This document shows, in pieces, positions 22,440 through 31,398 of a stretch of DNA of 43,780 bases (position 1 is its first letter; the number at the start of each line of letters is the position of its first letter). The stretch lies in contig CAJFUF010000031.1 in assembly GCA_904420175.1 (NCBI GenBank), positions 1 through 43,780 of the forward strand, in the 5' to 3' direction. A program made the position numbers and the translations under genes. The DNA is from Candidatus Schneewindia gallinarum (GTDB lineage Bacteria > Bacillota > Clostridia > Oscillospirales > Ruminococcaceae). Under the pieces are notes generated by a model, which was not told the origin of the DNA, ran no database searches, and saw only the letters and a list, made by a program, of their open reading frames with translations.

Positions 22440-22440
22440 C

Positions 22441-23046
22441 ATGCAGCAGACCTATCCCTTCACCCTTCCTGCGCTGCCCTATCCCTATGACGCGCTGGAG
22501 CCGGCCATCCATGCCGAGACCATGCATTTCCACCACGACAAGCACTTTGCGTCCTATGTGGAATCATTCAATGCAGCGCTGAAGCCCTACCCGCAACTGC
22601 ACGGCCTGCCGCTGGAAACGTTGCTGGAAAACCCGGCGCGGCTGCCTGACAGCGCCCGCTGTGCCATCCTGCGCAGCGGCGGCGGGGTCTACAACCACGC
22701 GCTGTTTTTTGCCGGTCTGGCCCCGGCCGACAAGGGGATACACGTCCCCTCCGGTAAACTTGGCAGAATGATTGCGGCGTCTTTCGGCTCCTTTGAGCAG
22801 TTAAAAGCCCGTTTTACGCAGTCGGCTCTGTCCGTGTTCGGCTCCGGCTGGACCGTGCTTGCACTGGCGCCGGGCGGACGGCTTTGCATTATCAACCTGA
22901 AAAATCAGGATACCCTGCTGTGCACCGGGTACCGTCCGCTTGTGTATGTGGACGTGTGGGAACACGCGTACTACCTGCAGTATCAGAACCGGCGGGCTGA
23001 GTATCTGGACCAAATCTGGAGTGTGCTGACATTTCCCCAGCTGTAA
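22441..23046 (+). CDS. sodA: Superoxide dismutase, Fe/Mn type
   Basis: 201-aa detoxifying enzyme, 2 superoxide to H2O2 and O2. N-terminal FTLPALPYPYDALEP signature; metal ligands are predicted at His31 in MHFHHDKHF, the His of VYNHALFF, and the Asp and His of DVWEHAYYLQY. The second-sphere residue that sets metal use is Gly-rich here (RSGGGVYNH), so Fe or Mn cannot be assigned. Few strict clostridia carry a classical SOD, so it suggests exposure to oxygen. AGGGGG lies upstream of the ATG, inside a leader hairpin. Confidence 0.95.
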   Translation: MQQTYPFTLPALPYPYDALEPAIHAETMHFHHDKHFASYVESFNAALKPYPQLHGLPLETLLENPARLPDSARCAILRSGGGVYNHALFFAGLAPADKGIHVPSGKLGRMIAASFGSFEQLKARFTQSALSVFGSGWTVLALAPGGRLCIINLKNQDTLLCTGYRPLVYVDVWEHAYYLQYQNRRAEYLDQIWSVLTFPQL

Positions 23047-23065
23047 ATAACACAGAAAAAATAAG

Positions 23066-23109
23066 AGCCCTGCGGGATCAACAGGATCCCGCAGGGCTTT
23101 TTCTTTTTT
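23066..23109. terminator. Bidirectional terminator
   Basis: A perfect 14-bp stem (23066-23079 with 23085-23098) with TTTTTCTTTTTT on the plus side and a T-rich tail on the minus side. It separates sodA (+) from the acetyltransferase gene (-). Confidence 0.9.
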
Positions 23110-23698
23110 AAAAGCCGTATTTTATGCGTTCCTCCTCGCTCCACTCGTACAGGTCGTCGTCTGTAATGGGGCGGACGACCCGGCAGGGGGAGCCGGCGGC
23201 CAGCACGTCCGGCGGGATGTCCCTTGTCACCACGCTGCCCGCGCCGATGACGGCATTGTCGCCGATGGTCACGCCCATGCAGATGATGGCCCCTGCGCCA
23301 ATCCACACGTTGTTGCCGATGGTGACAGGCTTATGAATAATGGGGAATCCGTCCTTCACCCGGCTTTTGTGGTGCAGCGGATGGCTGACTGCGCAGATGG
23401 TCACGTTGGGACCCACCGCCACATAGTCCCCGATGGTCACCCTGCCCGCGTCCAGCACCGTAAAGTTGTAGTTGGCGTAAAACTGCTTGCCGACAAAAAT
23501 ATTGCTGCCGTCGTCGCAGAAAAAGGGCGGCTCAATGATGACCTTCTCGTCCACCTGGCCCAGCAGCTCCTTCAAAATCTGGTATTTGTCCCAGATTTTG
23601 TCCGGCTCTATCTCATTATAGCGGCGCACCAGCATACGATTTCGCTTAATCGAATCCAGCCACGGCTTGGTGTAGCCGCCTAAAAATTCCTCATTCAT
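23108..23698 (-). CDS. Sugar O-acetyltransferase, LacA/Maa type
   Basis: 196-aa left-handed beta-helix acetyltransferase. An N-terminal helical cap of about 60 residues, then hexapeptide repeats (VTIGDYVAVGPNV, VTIGNNVWIGAGA, VTIGDNAVIGAGS) and the catalytic His in AVSHPLHH. It transfers acetyl from acetyl-CoA to a sugar hydroxyl, as in maltose or galactoside O-acetyltransferases; the true acceptor is unknown. GGAGG lies 8 bp before the ATG. Single gene. Confidence 0.93.
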   Translation of the reverse strand: MNEEFLGGYTKPWLDSIKRNRMLVRRYNEIEPDKIWDKYQILKELLGQVDEKVIIEPPFFCDDGSNIFVGKQFYANYNFTVLDAGRVTIGDYVAVGPNVTICAVSHPLHHKSRVKDGFPIIHKPVTIGNNVWIGAGAIICMGVTIGDNAVIGAGSVVTRDIPPDVLAAGSPCRVVRPITDDDLYEWSEEERIKYGF

Positions 23699-23762
23699 CC
23701 GTCTGTCCTCCTGTGTTTGGTGTTGCCTTCCAGTATAACACAGCCCGCCCGGCTCCGCCAGT

Positions 23763-26700
23763 CTAAAACAGGCTCAGCTGTTTTACCGGCGCCTGCTGCT
23801 TCGGGATGGGCGCCGTCTCCCGTTTCATCAGTTCTGCCGGCAGGCCGGACAGGAAGGGGGACGGGCGGCCCGGCACACACAGCACCAGCTCCTCTTCAGC
23901 ACGGGTCAGGCCCACGTAGAACAGCCTGCGCTCCTCCTCCGTGTCCGTCGGATGCCTTACAGAGACAAGCGGAATGCTTCCCTCGTCCGCACCGGCCAAA
24001 AACACCACCGGGAATTCCAGCCCTTTCGCGGCGTGCAGCGTCATCAGCCGCACTGCGCCGGAGGCGTAGTCCTTTCCGGAGGCCCGGCGCAGGTCCCCCT
24101 CTTTTCCCAGCAGCAGCGCGTCCAGGAAGGCGGCCATGCTGCTGTGAAACACCGCCATGTTCATCAGCCGCTCCATGGCGCGCGTCGGTGTCTGCCCGTC
24201 CAGCCACCGTTTCAGCAGCCGCAGGGGCTTGTCCTTCCCGACAGGGGTCAAAAACTCCTCCACCCTGTCAAGCCATGGGGACAGGGGGCCCGGCCCGAAG
24301 GCCTGCCGCAGCGGGGCCAAATCCAGCGAAGCCATGCCGCCGCACTGCTCCGCCGCCCGGTCTGCCAAATCCGGCGGGCAGCGAAAAGCAAGTTTCAGGC
24401 AGGTTTTCAGGGCCGGGCTGTCCGACGGGTTCAGCAGGCTGCGGAAAAAGCACAGTGCGCCGCGCACCCCGTCGTCCATCAAAAAGTCCTCCCGGCCGGA
24501 GATGACCGAGGGGATACCGTCGTGCCGCAGGCACTGCTCAATAAGCCGCGCCTGCCGGTGGGTCCGGCACAGCACCGCAATGTCCGAAAAGGAGCGCAGC
24601 CCCTCCCGGTCGGCGCGCAGTTCCCCCGCGCTGAGCATGTCCACGCCGCCCACCATGCGGCCAATCTCCTTGGCGATAAAAATGCCCTCTGCCCGCGGGT
24701 CCGCCGCCTGTACCAGCCGCACCGGCGCGCCAGACGGCTTCACGGGCGACAGTGTCCGGTTGCCCCCGCCGTCCCCCTCCATCACCGTTCCCGCAAAGCG
24801 CAGAATCTCCGGGGTGGAGCGGTAATTGACCGTCAGCCGGATTTCCCGTGTGTCCGGCCGGTCCTCCTTCAGCCGGGTGAAGCACCGGCCCTCTGCCCCA
24901 CGGAACCCGTAGATGGACTGGTCCGGGTCGCCGATGACAAACAGGCTTTCCGACAGGGCCGACCACTTGCACACCAGCCGGTACTGCAGCGGGTTGCAGT
25001 CCTGAAACTCATCCACCAGCAGGTGGCGGAAGCAGGCGGGCCGGGGCGGCTCCACCTCAAGCGCGTCCGCCAGCAGGTCGTCAAAGTCCCGTACTCCCGC
25101 CTGCCTGAGCCGGGCGCAGTATGCGGTGAAAACCGTCTCGTCCAATTGGCTGTCCCCAAAGCTGATTCCGTTTTTCACCCTGGACACGGCGTCCAGCAGC
25201 TGAGCCGGCCGCAGGCCGCTTCCACATTCCTCCAACGTCTGCGCGGCAAACTCCAGCGCCGTTTCCTCGTCCAGCAGGGGCTTGTCCGGCAGCATGGCAC
25301 GGCACACGGCGTGGAAGGTGCCGACAGTAAGCCCCCTCACCGCCCGCTTTCCACCCAGCTGCTTTTCCAGACGGGTGCGCATCTCCTCCGCCGCGCTGTT
25401 GGTAAACGTCACGGCCGTGATGTCCGCAGGCTTTACCCCGCACTGCCGGATAAGCCAGACAATCCGGTCCGTCAATGTCTTTGTCTTGCCGGTGCCCGGC
25501 CCGGCCACCACTGCGGTGCATGCCGCGGCGGAGCGGGCGGCTGCCAGCTGCCCCTCGTTGGGCTGCATCTCCTGCGCCTCCTGCTCCGGCTCCGCCTTTG
25601 TTTGCCTCCGCTGCGGCTTCGGCGCCGGGGCGGGAGCCGTCTGACGCTTCTGCGTCAGCTCCCCTGCTCCAAGCATGGAAAGCTGGCCGCGGAACCCGTC
25701 CAGCTCCTCCTGGGTAAACAGCTCCACCCTTCCGTACTGGCCGTCAAAGCCCGCCTTCCTGCGGACCTGCCCTGCGCGCAGCCTGCGAAGCCCCTCTGCA
25801 ACTGCCGGTCCTGCCGCCTGCTCCACATCCGAAAGCGGCGCTTCCCTCAGCACATAAAACTCCGGCCCCAGTGTCTTTAACAGCCGCTCGTACAGGGCCG
25901 CTGTCTTTTTCCCTGCGGCAGACAGGCCGGTGCAGGCCGCCAGCACCTCCGGCAGCGGGGCAAGGCTTTCAAACGGCTTGGCCCCTTCCGGCACCGTCCC
26001 CTCCGGCCGGTCGGCCAGCTGCTCCACCCGGTGCTGGACGCCGATGGTGATTTTTTTGCCGCACACGGGGCATTTCCCGCCGTACTGCTGCGTCTGCTGC
26101 GGGCTGAGGCACAGCCCGCAGGCCCGGTGCCCATCCAGATGATACTTGCCCTCCTCCGGGAAAAACTCCACTGTGCCGTGCAGGCCCTCCCCCGTCTCCA
26201 CCGCACGCTTCAGGCCCGGGTAGGACAGCTCGCACGCAAGCAGGTTCGCCTCCCGCCCCAGTTTTCCGGGGGAGTGCGCGTCCGAGTTGGAGACAAGTGT
26301 GAACCGGTCCAGCGCGGACACCCGCCAGTTCATGGGCGGGTCGGAGGACAGCCCCGTCTCCACCGCGTGGATGTGGGGCGTCAGCTCCTCAAAGCACTCC
26401 TCCACCGTGTCAAAACCGGAAAAGGCGCCGAACAGGGAGAAGTGCGGCGTCCAGATGTGCGCAGGGATAAAAACGGCCTCCGGGCAGGCGTCCAGCGTCA
26501 GCTCCAGTAGGTCTCTGCTGTCAAGCCCCAGAATGGGCCGCCCGTCCGAATGGATGTTGCCCACTGCCTCCAGCCGGTGGGCCAGCGTCTCCGCCGCCTC
26601 CAGCCCCGGAAGCAGGATGAGGTTGTGCACCTTGCGGACGCGCCCGTTCTTTTTGTAAATGGAGCTGATTTCCCCGGTAACCACAAAGCGCGGCGGTACG

Positions 26701-26933
26701 CTGCCCGCGGTGCCGTCCTGCAGGCGCGCGTCCTTCTTCAGGGTGTACAGCCCCGGCTCCGCAGGCTCCAGCAGCTCCTCCAGCTCCTGCCGCCAGGCCG
26801 GATGGGTAAAGTCCCCCGTTCCCACAAGGGCAATGCCCTTTTTCCCGGCCCACAGGTCCAGATGGGGCGCGTCGCAGTCCCTGCTGGTGGCGCGGGAATA
26901 TTTGGAATGGATATGTAAATCGGCGATAAACAA
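23763..26933 (-). CDS. Endonuclease Q-UvrD helicase fusion with clamp-binding tail
   Basis: 1056-aa fusion. Residues 1-430 are an EndoQ-type PHP phosphoesterase: ADLHIHSKYS at the N-terminus, GTGDFTHP, HIWTPHF, SNSDAHSP, and a zinc ribbon C272-x2-C275/C288-x2-C291. EndoQ enzymes nick DNA 5' to deaminated bases and abasic sites. Residues about 460-1030 are an SF1A UvrD/Rep helicase: Q-motif region, Walker A GPGTGKT near 479, DEFQD, GDPDQSIYGFRGA, NYRST, TLHAAKGLEFP and LFYVGLTRAEEEL. The C-terminus is QLSLF, the canonical beta-clamp motif. The TTG at 26933 follows AAAAGGAGGGG and gives the EndoQ N-terminus; an ATG at 26987 lies ahead of that site and would add 18 residues. Predicted to nick at base damage and unwind from the nick. 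Confidence 0.92.
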   Translation of the reverse strand: MFIADLHIHSKYSRATSRDCDAPHLDLWAGKKGIALVGTGDFTHPAWRQELEELLEPAEPGLYTLKKDARLQDGTAGSVPPRFVVTGEISSIYKKNGRVRKVHNLILLPGLEAAETLAHRLEAVGNIHSDGRPILGLDSRDLLELTLDACPEAVFIPAHIWTPHFSLFGAFSGFDTVEECFEELTPHIHAVETGLSSDPPMNWRVSALDRFTLVSNSDAHSPGKLGREANLLACELSYPGLKRAVETGEGLHGTVEFFPEEGKYHLDGHRACGLCLSPQQTQQYGGKCPVCGKKITIGVQHRVEQLADRPEGTVPEGAKPFESLAPLPEVLAACTGLSAAGKKTAALYERLLKTLGPEFYVLREAPLSDVEQAAGPAVAEGLRRLRAGQVRRKAGFDGQYGRVELFTQEELDGFRGQLSMLGAGELTQKRQTAPAPAPKPQRRQTKAEPEQEAQEMQPNEGQLAAARSAAACTAVVAGPGTGKTKTLTDRIVWLIRQCGVKPADITAVTFTNSAAEEMRTRLEKQLGGKRAVRGLTVGTFHAVCRAMLPDKPLLDEETALEFAAQTLEECGSGLRPAQLLDAVSRVKNGISFGDSQLDETVFTAYCARLRQAGVRDFDDLLADALEVEPPRPACFRHLLVDEFQDCNPLQYRLVCKWSALSESLFVIGDPDQSIYGFRGAEGRCFTRLKEDRPDTREIRLTVNYRSTPEILRFAGTVMEGDGGGNRTLSPVKPSGAPVRLVQAADPRAEGIFIAKEIGRMVGGVDMLSAGELRADREGLRSFSDIAVLCRTHRQARLIEQCLRHDGIPSVISGREDFLMDDGVRGALCFFRSLLNPSDSPALKTCLKLAFRCPPDLADRAAEQCGGMASLDLAPLRQAFGPGPLSPWLDRVEEFLTPVGKDKPLRLLKRWLDGQTPTRAMERLMNMAVFHSSMAAFLDALLLGKEGDLRRASGKDYASGAVRLMTLHAAKGLEFPVVFLAGADEGSIPLVSVRHPTDTEEERRLFYVGLTRAEEELVLCVPGRPSPFLSGLPAELMKRETAPIPKQQAPVKQLSLF

Positions 26934-27037
26934 GCCGTTCCCCTCCTTTTCGGCGTTTGGCAGGCCATGCTTGCTCTCTTCTTGCATACCTTAGGCGCCT
27001 TCCCCAGCCGGTACGCCCACCGCCTTTTTGTGAATTT

Positions 27038-27066
27038 ATTATACCCCCTGCCGCCCCGTCCCGCAA
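27038..27066 (-). promoter_or_regulatory. Promoter of the EndoQ-UvrD gene
   Basis: On the minus strand -35 TTGCGG (27061-27066), 17-bp spacer, -10 TATAAT (27038-27043). The leader to the TTG start is about 98 nt. No LexA-like box was recognised by eye. Confidence 0.65.
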
Positions 27067-27103
27067 CGGGCGGGCCGCCGTTCTTTTTTCCGCCCGGATG
27101 TGA

Positions 27104-27109
27104 TATAAT
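27104..27109 (+). promoter_or_regulatory. -10 box of the S41 protease gene
   Basis: A perfect TATAAT, about 12 bp ahead of the AAAGGAT ribosome binding site; the -35 is not clear. It is divergent from the EndoQ-UvrD promoter. Confidence 0.5.
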
Positions 27110-27133
27110 TGCTCACGAAAGGATGTGACCTTT

Positions 27134-28573
27134 TTGCAGTATACTTTTCCTGAGGATGTCCGGCGCCGGCAGTCCCGCCAAAGGCGCAGGCGCCTGCTGC
27201 TCTGCCTTGTGGGCTGCGCCGTGCTGCTGGCCGTGGGCTTTGTGTGCGGGCGGCTTGCCGGGCCCGGCTCGCTTGAGGACCGGCGCACTTTTGAGACGGT
27301 TTGGCGCGTCATGAATGAAAACTGGTACTGGGGGTCAGAGCACGAGGATCTGTCCGGATACCTGATGGACAGCGCCATCAAGGGCCTTGCGGAGCACAGC
27401 GAGGATCCCTTCACCAGCTACTTCACCCCAGCGCAGGCAGACTCGTTTTACGGCTCCCTCGACCGGGCGTACACCGGTTACGGCATCCAGTACCTGGCCG
27501 ACTGGCAGGGCCGGGTGTTTGTGGTCAAGGTGTACGACGGCTCCTCCGCTGAAAAGCAGGGGCTGTGCCCCGGCGACCAGCTGATCAGCGTGGACGGCAC
27601 CGCACTGACCGGGCTCTCCTCCGCTGATTTAAGCGCCGCCTTCCCCACGGGGGAGGGCGCACAGGCCGTTTTCGTGTACGAGCGGGAGGGCCGGCAGTAT
27701 ACCGCCACCCTGACCAGCGAGGCGGTGGACGCCTCCGCCACCCACCGGGTGGAGGACGGGGTGGGGATTCTCACCCTATCCAGCTTCACCCTCACCAGCG
27801 GGGATGCGGTGCGCCAGCGGCTGGAGGATTTGAAGGCGCAGGGCTGCGACCGGCTGATTCTTGATTTGCGCGGCAACGGCGGCGGCTACACCTCTGCGCT
27901 GTTAAAAATAGCGGGCTGCCTGCTGGAGCCGGACACCGTCGTGTATAAGGAGCAGTACCGCGACGGGACGGAGCGGGAGCACCGTACCGCGCAGGATGCG
28001 GAACCACTGTCCTTTGAAAAAATCGTAATCCTGACGGACGGGGACACCGCCAGCTGTTCCGAGGTGCTGACCGCCGCCCTGAAGGAGCATCTCGGCGCCG
28101 TGGTAGTGGGCGAGACCACTTACGGCAAGGGTGTCACCCAGTCCTCCGTCAGCCTGCCCAACGGCAGCACGCTGAAATACACCATCTCCAAGTGGCTCAG
28201 TCCCTCCGGGCAGAGCATTCACGGGCAGGGGATTGCCCCGGATATCGAGGTGCGGCGGCATGCCATTTTCACCACCATGCTTTCCTCCATTCCGGAGGAC
28301 CTGTCTGTCCGGCCGGACACGGTGGACAGCACGGCAAAGGCCGCGCAGACGGCGCTGGACTACCTCGGCTACGGGGTGGACCGCACAGACGGCTACTTCT
28401 CTACCGCCTCCTCCGAGGCGCTAAGGCAGTTCCAGCAGGATGCAGGCCTGCCGGAGGACGGCGTGTTGAATGCACAGAGCATGAAGGCCCTTGTCAGCAG
28501 CGTCCAGCTGCACTGGTACCTGTCTGACGACGACGCGGCCATGCGGCAGGCGCTGGAAGCCGCCAAACAGTAG
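27134..28573 (+). CDS. C-terminal processing peptidase, S41 (CtpA/CtpB-like)
   Basis: 479-aa membrane-anchored serine protease. An Arg-rich N-terminus and one signal-anchor helix (about 20-42), a PDZ domain (about 105-195) and an S41 catalytic core with the Ser/Lys dyad: Ser307 in DTASCSEV and Lys332 in YGKG. A peptidoglycan-binding-type domain follows (about 390-450; YFSTASSEALRQFQ). The layout matches Bacillus CtpB and clostridial Ctp proteases that trim extracytoplasmic proteins. The TTG start at 27134 is preferred over GTG at 27125 because of its spacing (10 bp) from AAAGGA. Single gene with its own terminator. Confidence 0.92.
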   Translation: MQYTFPEDVRRRQSRQRRRRLLLCLVGCAVLLAVGFVCGRLAGPGSLEDRRTFETVWRVMNENWYWGSEHEDLSGYLMDSAIKGLAEHSEDPFTSYFTPAQADSFYGSLDRAYTGYGIQYLADWQGRVFVVKVYDGSSAEKQGLCPGDQLISVDGTALTGLSSADLSAAFPTGEGAQAVFVYEREGRQYTATLTSEAVDASATHRVEDGVGILTLSSFTLTSGDAVRQRLEDLKAQGCDRLILDLRGNGGGYTSALLKIAGCLLEPDTVVYKEQYRDGTEREHRTAQDAEPLSFEKIVILTDGDTASCSEVLTAALKEHLGAVVVGETTYGKGVTQSSVSLPNGSTLKYTISKWLSPSGQSIHGQGIAPDIEVRRHAIFTTMLSSIPEDLSVRPDTVDSTAKAAQTALDYLGYGVDRTDGYFSTASSEALRQFQQDAGLPEDGVLNAQSMKALVSSVQLHWYLSDDDAAMRQALEAAKQ

Positions 28574-28575
28574 AA

Positions 28576-28617
28576 GAAGGGACCGGGGAATGATTCCCCG
28601 GTCCCTTCTTTTCTTTA
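28576..28617. terminator. Bidirectional terminator
   Basis: A perfect 15-bp stem (28576-28590 with 28594-28608), loop TGA, then TTTTCTTTATTT on the plus side. It separates the S41 protease (+) and the DUF885 lipoprotein (-). Confidence 0.9.
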
Positions 28618-28620
28618 TTT

Positions 28621-30375
28621 TTATGCCGCATTGTCCAAGGCGGCGCAAGCCTTCAGATACGCCTCCATCTGCTGCTGCACAATCTTCATGGAGGTGGGGC
28701 CGCAGTCCAGAATTACCTGGTGGAACTCCTTCGCGGAAAAGTCATTCCCCAGCTGCTGCTGTGCCTCCGCGCGCATGTCCTCAAACAGCATGCCCGCCAG
28801 GTAGTAGCACAGGTAGTTCGCCGGATCCTCCACCTGCAAAGTGTACTGCGCCTCGATGGTCTCCTCCGGGATGGAGAGGTACTGCTTCAGAAAATCGCCG
28901 AATTCCTCCACATTCCAGCCCTCGTAATGGATGCCGATGTCGCCGAGGCTTAAAATGCAGGCGAGTACACGGCTGAACACCTGCTCAAACTCCAGATATT
29001 CCGCGTCCGTCCCCGTCAGGTAGTCGGCGCAGTTCCACTCCACATAGGTGGCCCACCCTTCGGTGTAGCCGGTGCAGTCCACAAGATAGCGCACGGCAGG
29101 CAGCTTCAGTGTGTGGAAGTATGCGTCCTGATACATGTGGCCGGGATACCCCTCATGGGCAAGGGTGGAGAACAGCGACGGCTGATACTCGCCGTTGATG
29201 TAAATGCTGCCCGGTTTTTCCTGCGGCTGATCCACCCGCATGGTTAGATACGCCGCGGGGGAGAAATTGTCCTTCATGGCGTCCGCCACCGGCTTAATCT
29301 CGTAGCTGAGGCCCGGCACCTCCGGAAAGTCCGTTTTGATTTCCTCCCCGAGGTAGTCGAGCACCTGCTCCGCGGAGGTAAACCCGCCGTAGCCGGATGT
29401 GCCGTTTTCCAATTCCGGGTTTTCCTGCACCATGCGGATGTAGGTCAGCAGATAGGTCTGCAGCTTCGTCTGAAGGTAGTCCTGCACCTCCTCCATACTC
29501 ATGTCCACGCCCACACGGCTCCACAGCAGCGCCTCGTAGTAGTCCTTGCCCCCCGGCACCGCTGCAAGGCCCAGGTTCTCCGTCCTGCCGGTCAGTGCGG
29601 ACAGCTCCTCCCCCAGCGTTTTGTAAGCGGGCAGAAACACCGTTTTCAAAAGCGTCTCATTCCTCTGCTTGGCCTGCGCCTTCTCCTCCTCCGTCAAAAA
29701 GTCCAGCGTGTCGATTTTCTCCCCCACCACCTCAATAAGGAAGCAGTTTTCATCGGAGGAGAAGTTCTCGCACTGCTCAATGGTGCCGTCCAGAATTTCC
29801 TGGCTCATGCCCACGCTGTTCTCCTGCCGCAGCGCCTCCATCTCGGCGTAGTTGTGGAAGGCCTCCGTGCTCCCCTCCAGCAGGTTGAAATAGCTGTCGA
29901 GGTCCTGCTTGTCGGAAAATTCAAATTCGGCCAACAGCAGGGGCAGCTGCGCCTGAAAGCCGAGATAGCTGCCAAGATAGCTGTTGTCCAACAGAAAAAA
30001 GTCCTTCATCGCCAGCTGGCGGTCCAGATAATCAATCAGCACCTGCCGTGTCAGCCTGGAGCTTGCATCCAGCGCATTCTCGTTGAAGGCGGCCAGCCTG
30101 TCACGGATTTCCTGTGCCTGCACCATGCTCTCGTCCCAGTCCTCCCTTGTGGAAAAGGGCAGGGTCAGCAGTTCCTCCTCAATGCCGTAGGCCGCCGGGT
30201 CATAGAAAGTGTAGTTGATGTTGATGCTGTCGCCGGAAACAAACTCGGCCGGCAGCGTCGACAGGTACTCGTCAAACTGCTGCTGTGTCAGCTCGTCATT
30301 GTTGCACCCCGCACAGGCAAGGCACAGCACCGCCGCCAGAAACAGCGCCGTAATGCGCATGGCTGTTCTTTTCAT
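28621..30375 (-). CDS. DUF885 family lipoprotein, putative zinc peptidase
   Basis: 584 aa. Lipoprotein signal peptide with lipobox CAGC at residues 21-24, so the mature protein is anchored outside the cell. The DUF885 core is mostly helical and carries HEGYPGH (about residue 405) and the downstream Glu in GYTEGWATYVE, together a gluzincin-like HExxH variant. Related proteins are thought to be metallopeptidases or carboxypeptidases; the substrate is unknown. GAGGGAG lies before the ATG. Single gene, divergent from araC. Confidence 0.88.
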   Translation of the reverse strand: MKRTAMRITALFLAAVLCLACAGCNNDELTQQQFDEYLSTLPAEFVSGDSININYTFYDPAAYGIEEELLTLPFSTREDWDESMVQAQEIRDRLAAFNENALDASSRLTRQVLIDYLDRQLAMKDFFLLDNSYLGSYLGFQAQLPLLLAEFEFSDKQDLDSYFNLLEGSTEAFHNYAEMEALRQENSVGMSQEILDGTIEQCENFSSDENCFLIEVVGEKIDTLDFLTEEEKAQAKQRNETLLKTVFLPAYKTLGEELSALTGRTENLGLAAVPGGKDYYEALLWSRVGVDMSMEEVQDYLQTKLQTYLLTYIRMVQENPELENGTSGYGGFTSAEQVLDYLGEEIKTDFPEVPGLSYEIKPVADAMKDNFSPAAYLTMRVDQPQEKPGSIYINGEYQPSLFSTLAHEGYPGHMYQDAYFHTLKLPAVRYLVDCTGYTEGWATYVEWNCADYLTGTDAEYLEFEQVFSRVLACILSLGDIGIHYEGWNVEEFGDFLKQYLSIPEETIEAQYTLQVEDPANYLCYYLAGMLFEDMRAEAQQQLGNDFSAKEFHQVILDCGPTSMKIVQQQMEAYLKACAALDNAA

Positions 30376-30503
30376 GTTCGTTCTCCCTCTTCAGTAAATT
30401 GACGCACTTTGTTGTGTTTATTGTATCGGTTCCCCGCAGTGAAGTCAACCGCTGTCTCCGGCCTGCGCCGATTCGTCCCGCTGTCCTGCTTGCTTTTTTA
30501 TGC

Positions 30504-30509
30504 TATACT
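30504..30509 (+). promoter_or_regulatory. -10 box of the araC-VOC operon
   Basis: TATACT at 30504-30509 without a good -35. It puts the transcript start near 30516, which excludes the upstream ATG at 30409 and supports the ATG at 30544. Confidence 0.5.
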
Positions 30510-30543
30510 TATTCCAGACACAGGCTGGAAAGAAGGTGTTTTC

Positions 30544-31359
30544 ATGGTTATCGACCCCGCTGTTTTCCCCCGGCTTATCAAGCGCACAGAGACCCATCTG
30601 TATCTGCTGCCCCACCCGCGGCTGCGCGCCATGGTGGCGCACTACACCGTTTCCTTTCCCGGAACCGGTCCGGTGCCGGACACCCTGACCCTTATCCCGG
30701 ACGCCAGCGGCTGCATTGTCAGTGATTGGGCGCCGGACGGCGTACACAGCCGGCTGTGGGGTCCCACCACCAAAACGGTGGTGGTCGCCAATGATGTGAA
30801 CCGGATGCCCATGCGCCTGTTTGTGGAGTTTAAGCCCTGCGGGGCCTACCGGCTGCTGCACATGCCGCAGTCCCTTCTGACCGACCGGATTCTCCCGCTG
30901 GGGCAGTGGAGTCCCGGCGTCGACAGAAGGCTGGAACAGCTTTTGCTTTCCTGCCCCGTCCTCTCCCAGCTGGCGGAGGGGCTGGACGGGCTGCTGCTTC
31001 ATCTGTTGGACGCACGTTCCCTCACCGGCGCCGAACAGGCGGTACTGCCGCTGCTGTGCGCAGGCCAGACCAGCGTCGCCCGTCTGGCACAGCAGGCACA
31101 TTACAGCCAGCGGCAGTTAAGCCGCCTGTTTCTTGACTGCATGGGTATGGGGGCGAAAACCTATCTGCGGCTGTGCCGCATCAACCAGATTCTTCAGCAG
31201 CTTCCCCGCTCCGGCCTGTCCCTGACCCGCCTTGCCGCCGACGCGGGCTACTACGACCAGTCCCACTTCATCCGCGACTTCAAAAGTGTGTGCGGCCTGT
31301 CCCCGGGGGCCTACCTTAAAAGGTTGTCCGAATTTTACAATGAAACCTACAAGTTTTAG
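30544..31359 (+). CDS. AraC family transcriptional regulator
   Basis: 271 aa. The N-terminal domain (about 1-165) is of the DUF6597 type often seen in AraC proteins (HYTVSFPG, LIPDASGCIV, FVEFKPCGAYRLL). The C-terminal AraC double HTH (about 170-265) shows SVARLAQQAHYSQRQLSRLF and a second HTH with AADAGYYDQSHFIRDFK. The start at 30544 is supported by GAAGG and the promoter position. 39 bp upstream of the VOC gene in the same direction, which it probably controls together with other targets. Confidence 0.9.
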   Translation: MVIDPAVFPRLIKRTETHLYLLPHPRLRAMVAHYTVSFPGTGPVPDTLTLIPDASGCIVSDWAPDGVHSRLWGPTTKTVVVANDVNRMPMRLFVEFKPCGAYRLLHMPQSLLTDRILPLGQWSPGVDRRLEQLLLSCPVLSQLAEGLDGLLLHLLDARSLTGAEQAVLPLLCAGQTSVARLAQQAHYSQRQLSRLFLDCMGMGAKTYLRLCRINQILQQLPRSGLSLTRLAADAGYYDQSHFIRDFKSVCGLSPGAYLKRLSEFYNETYKF

Positions 31360-31398
31360 GGTATCCTGCCGTTAAAAAATGGAAAGGCGGTTTTGGCG

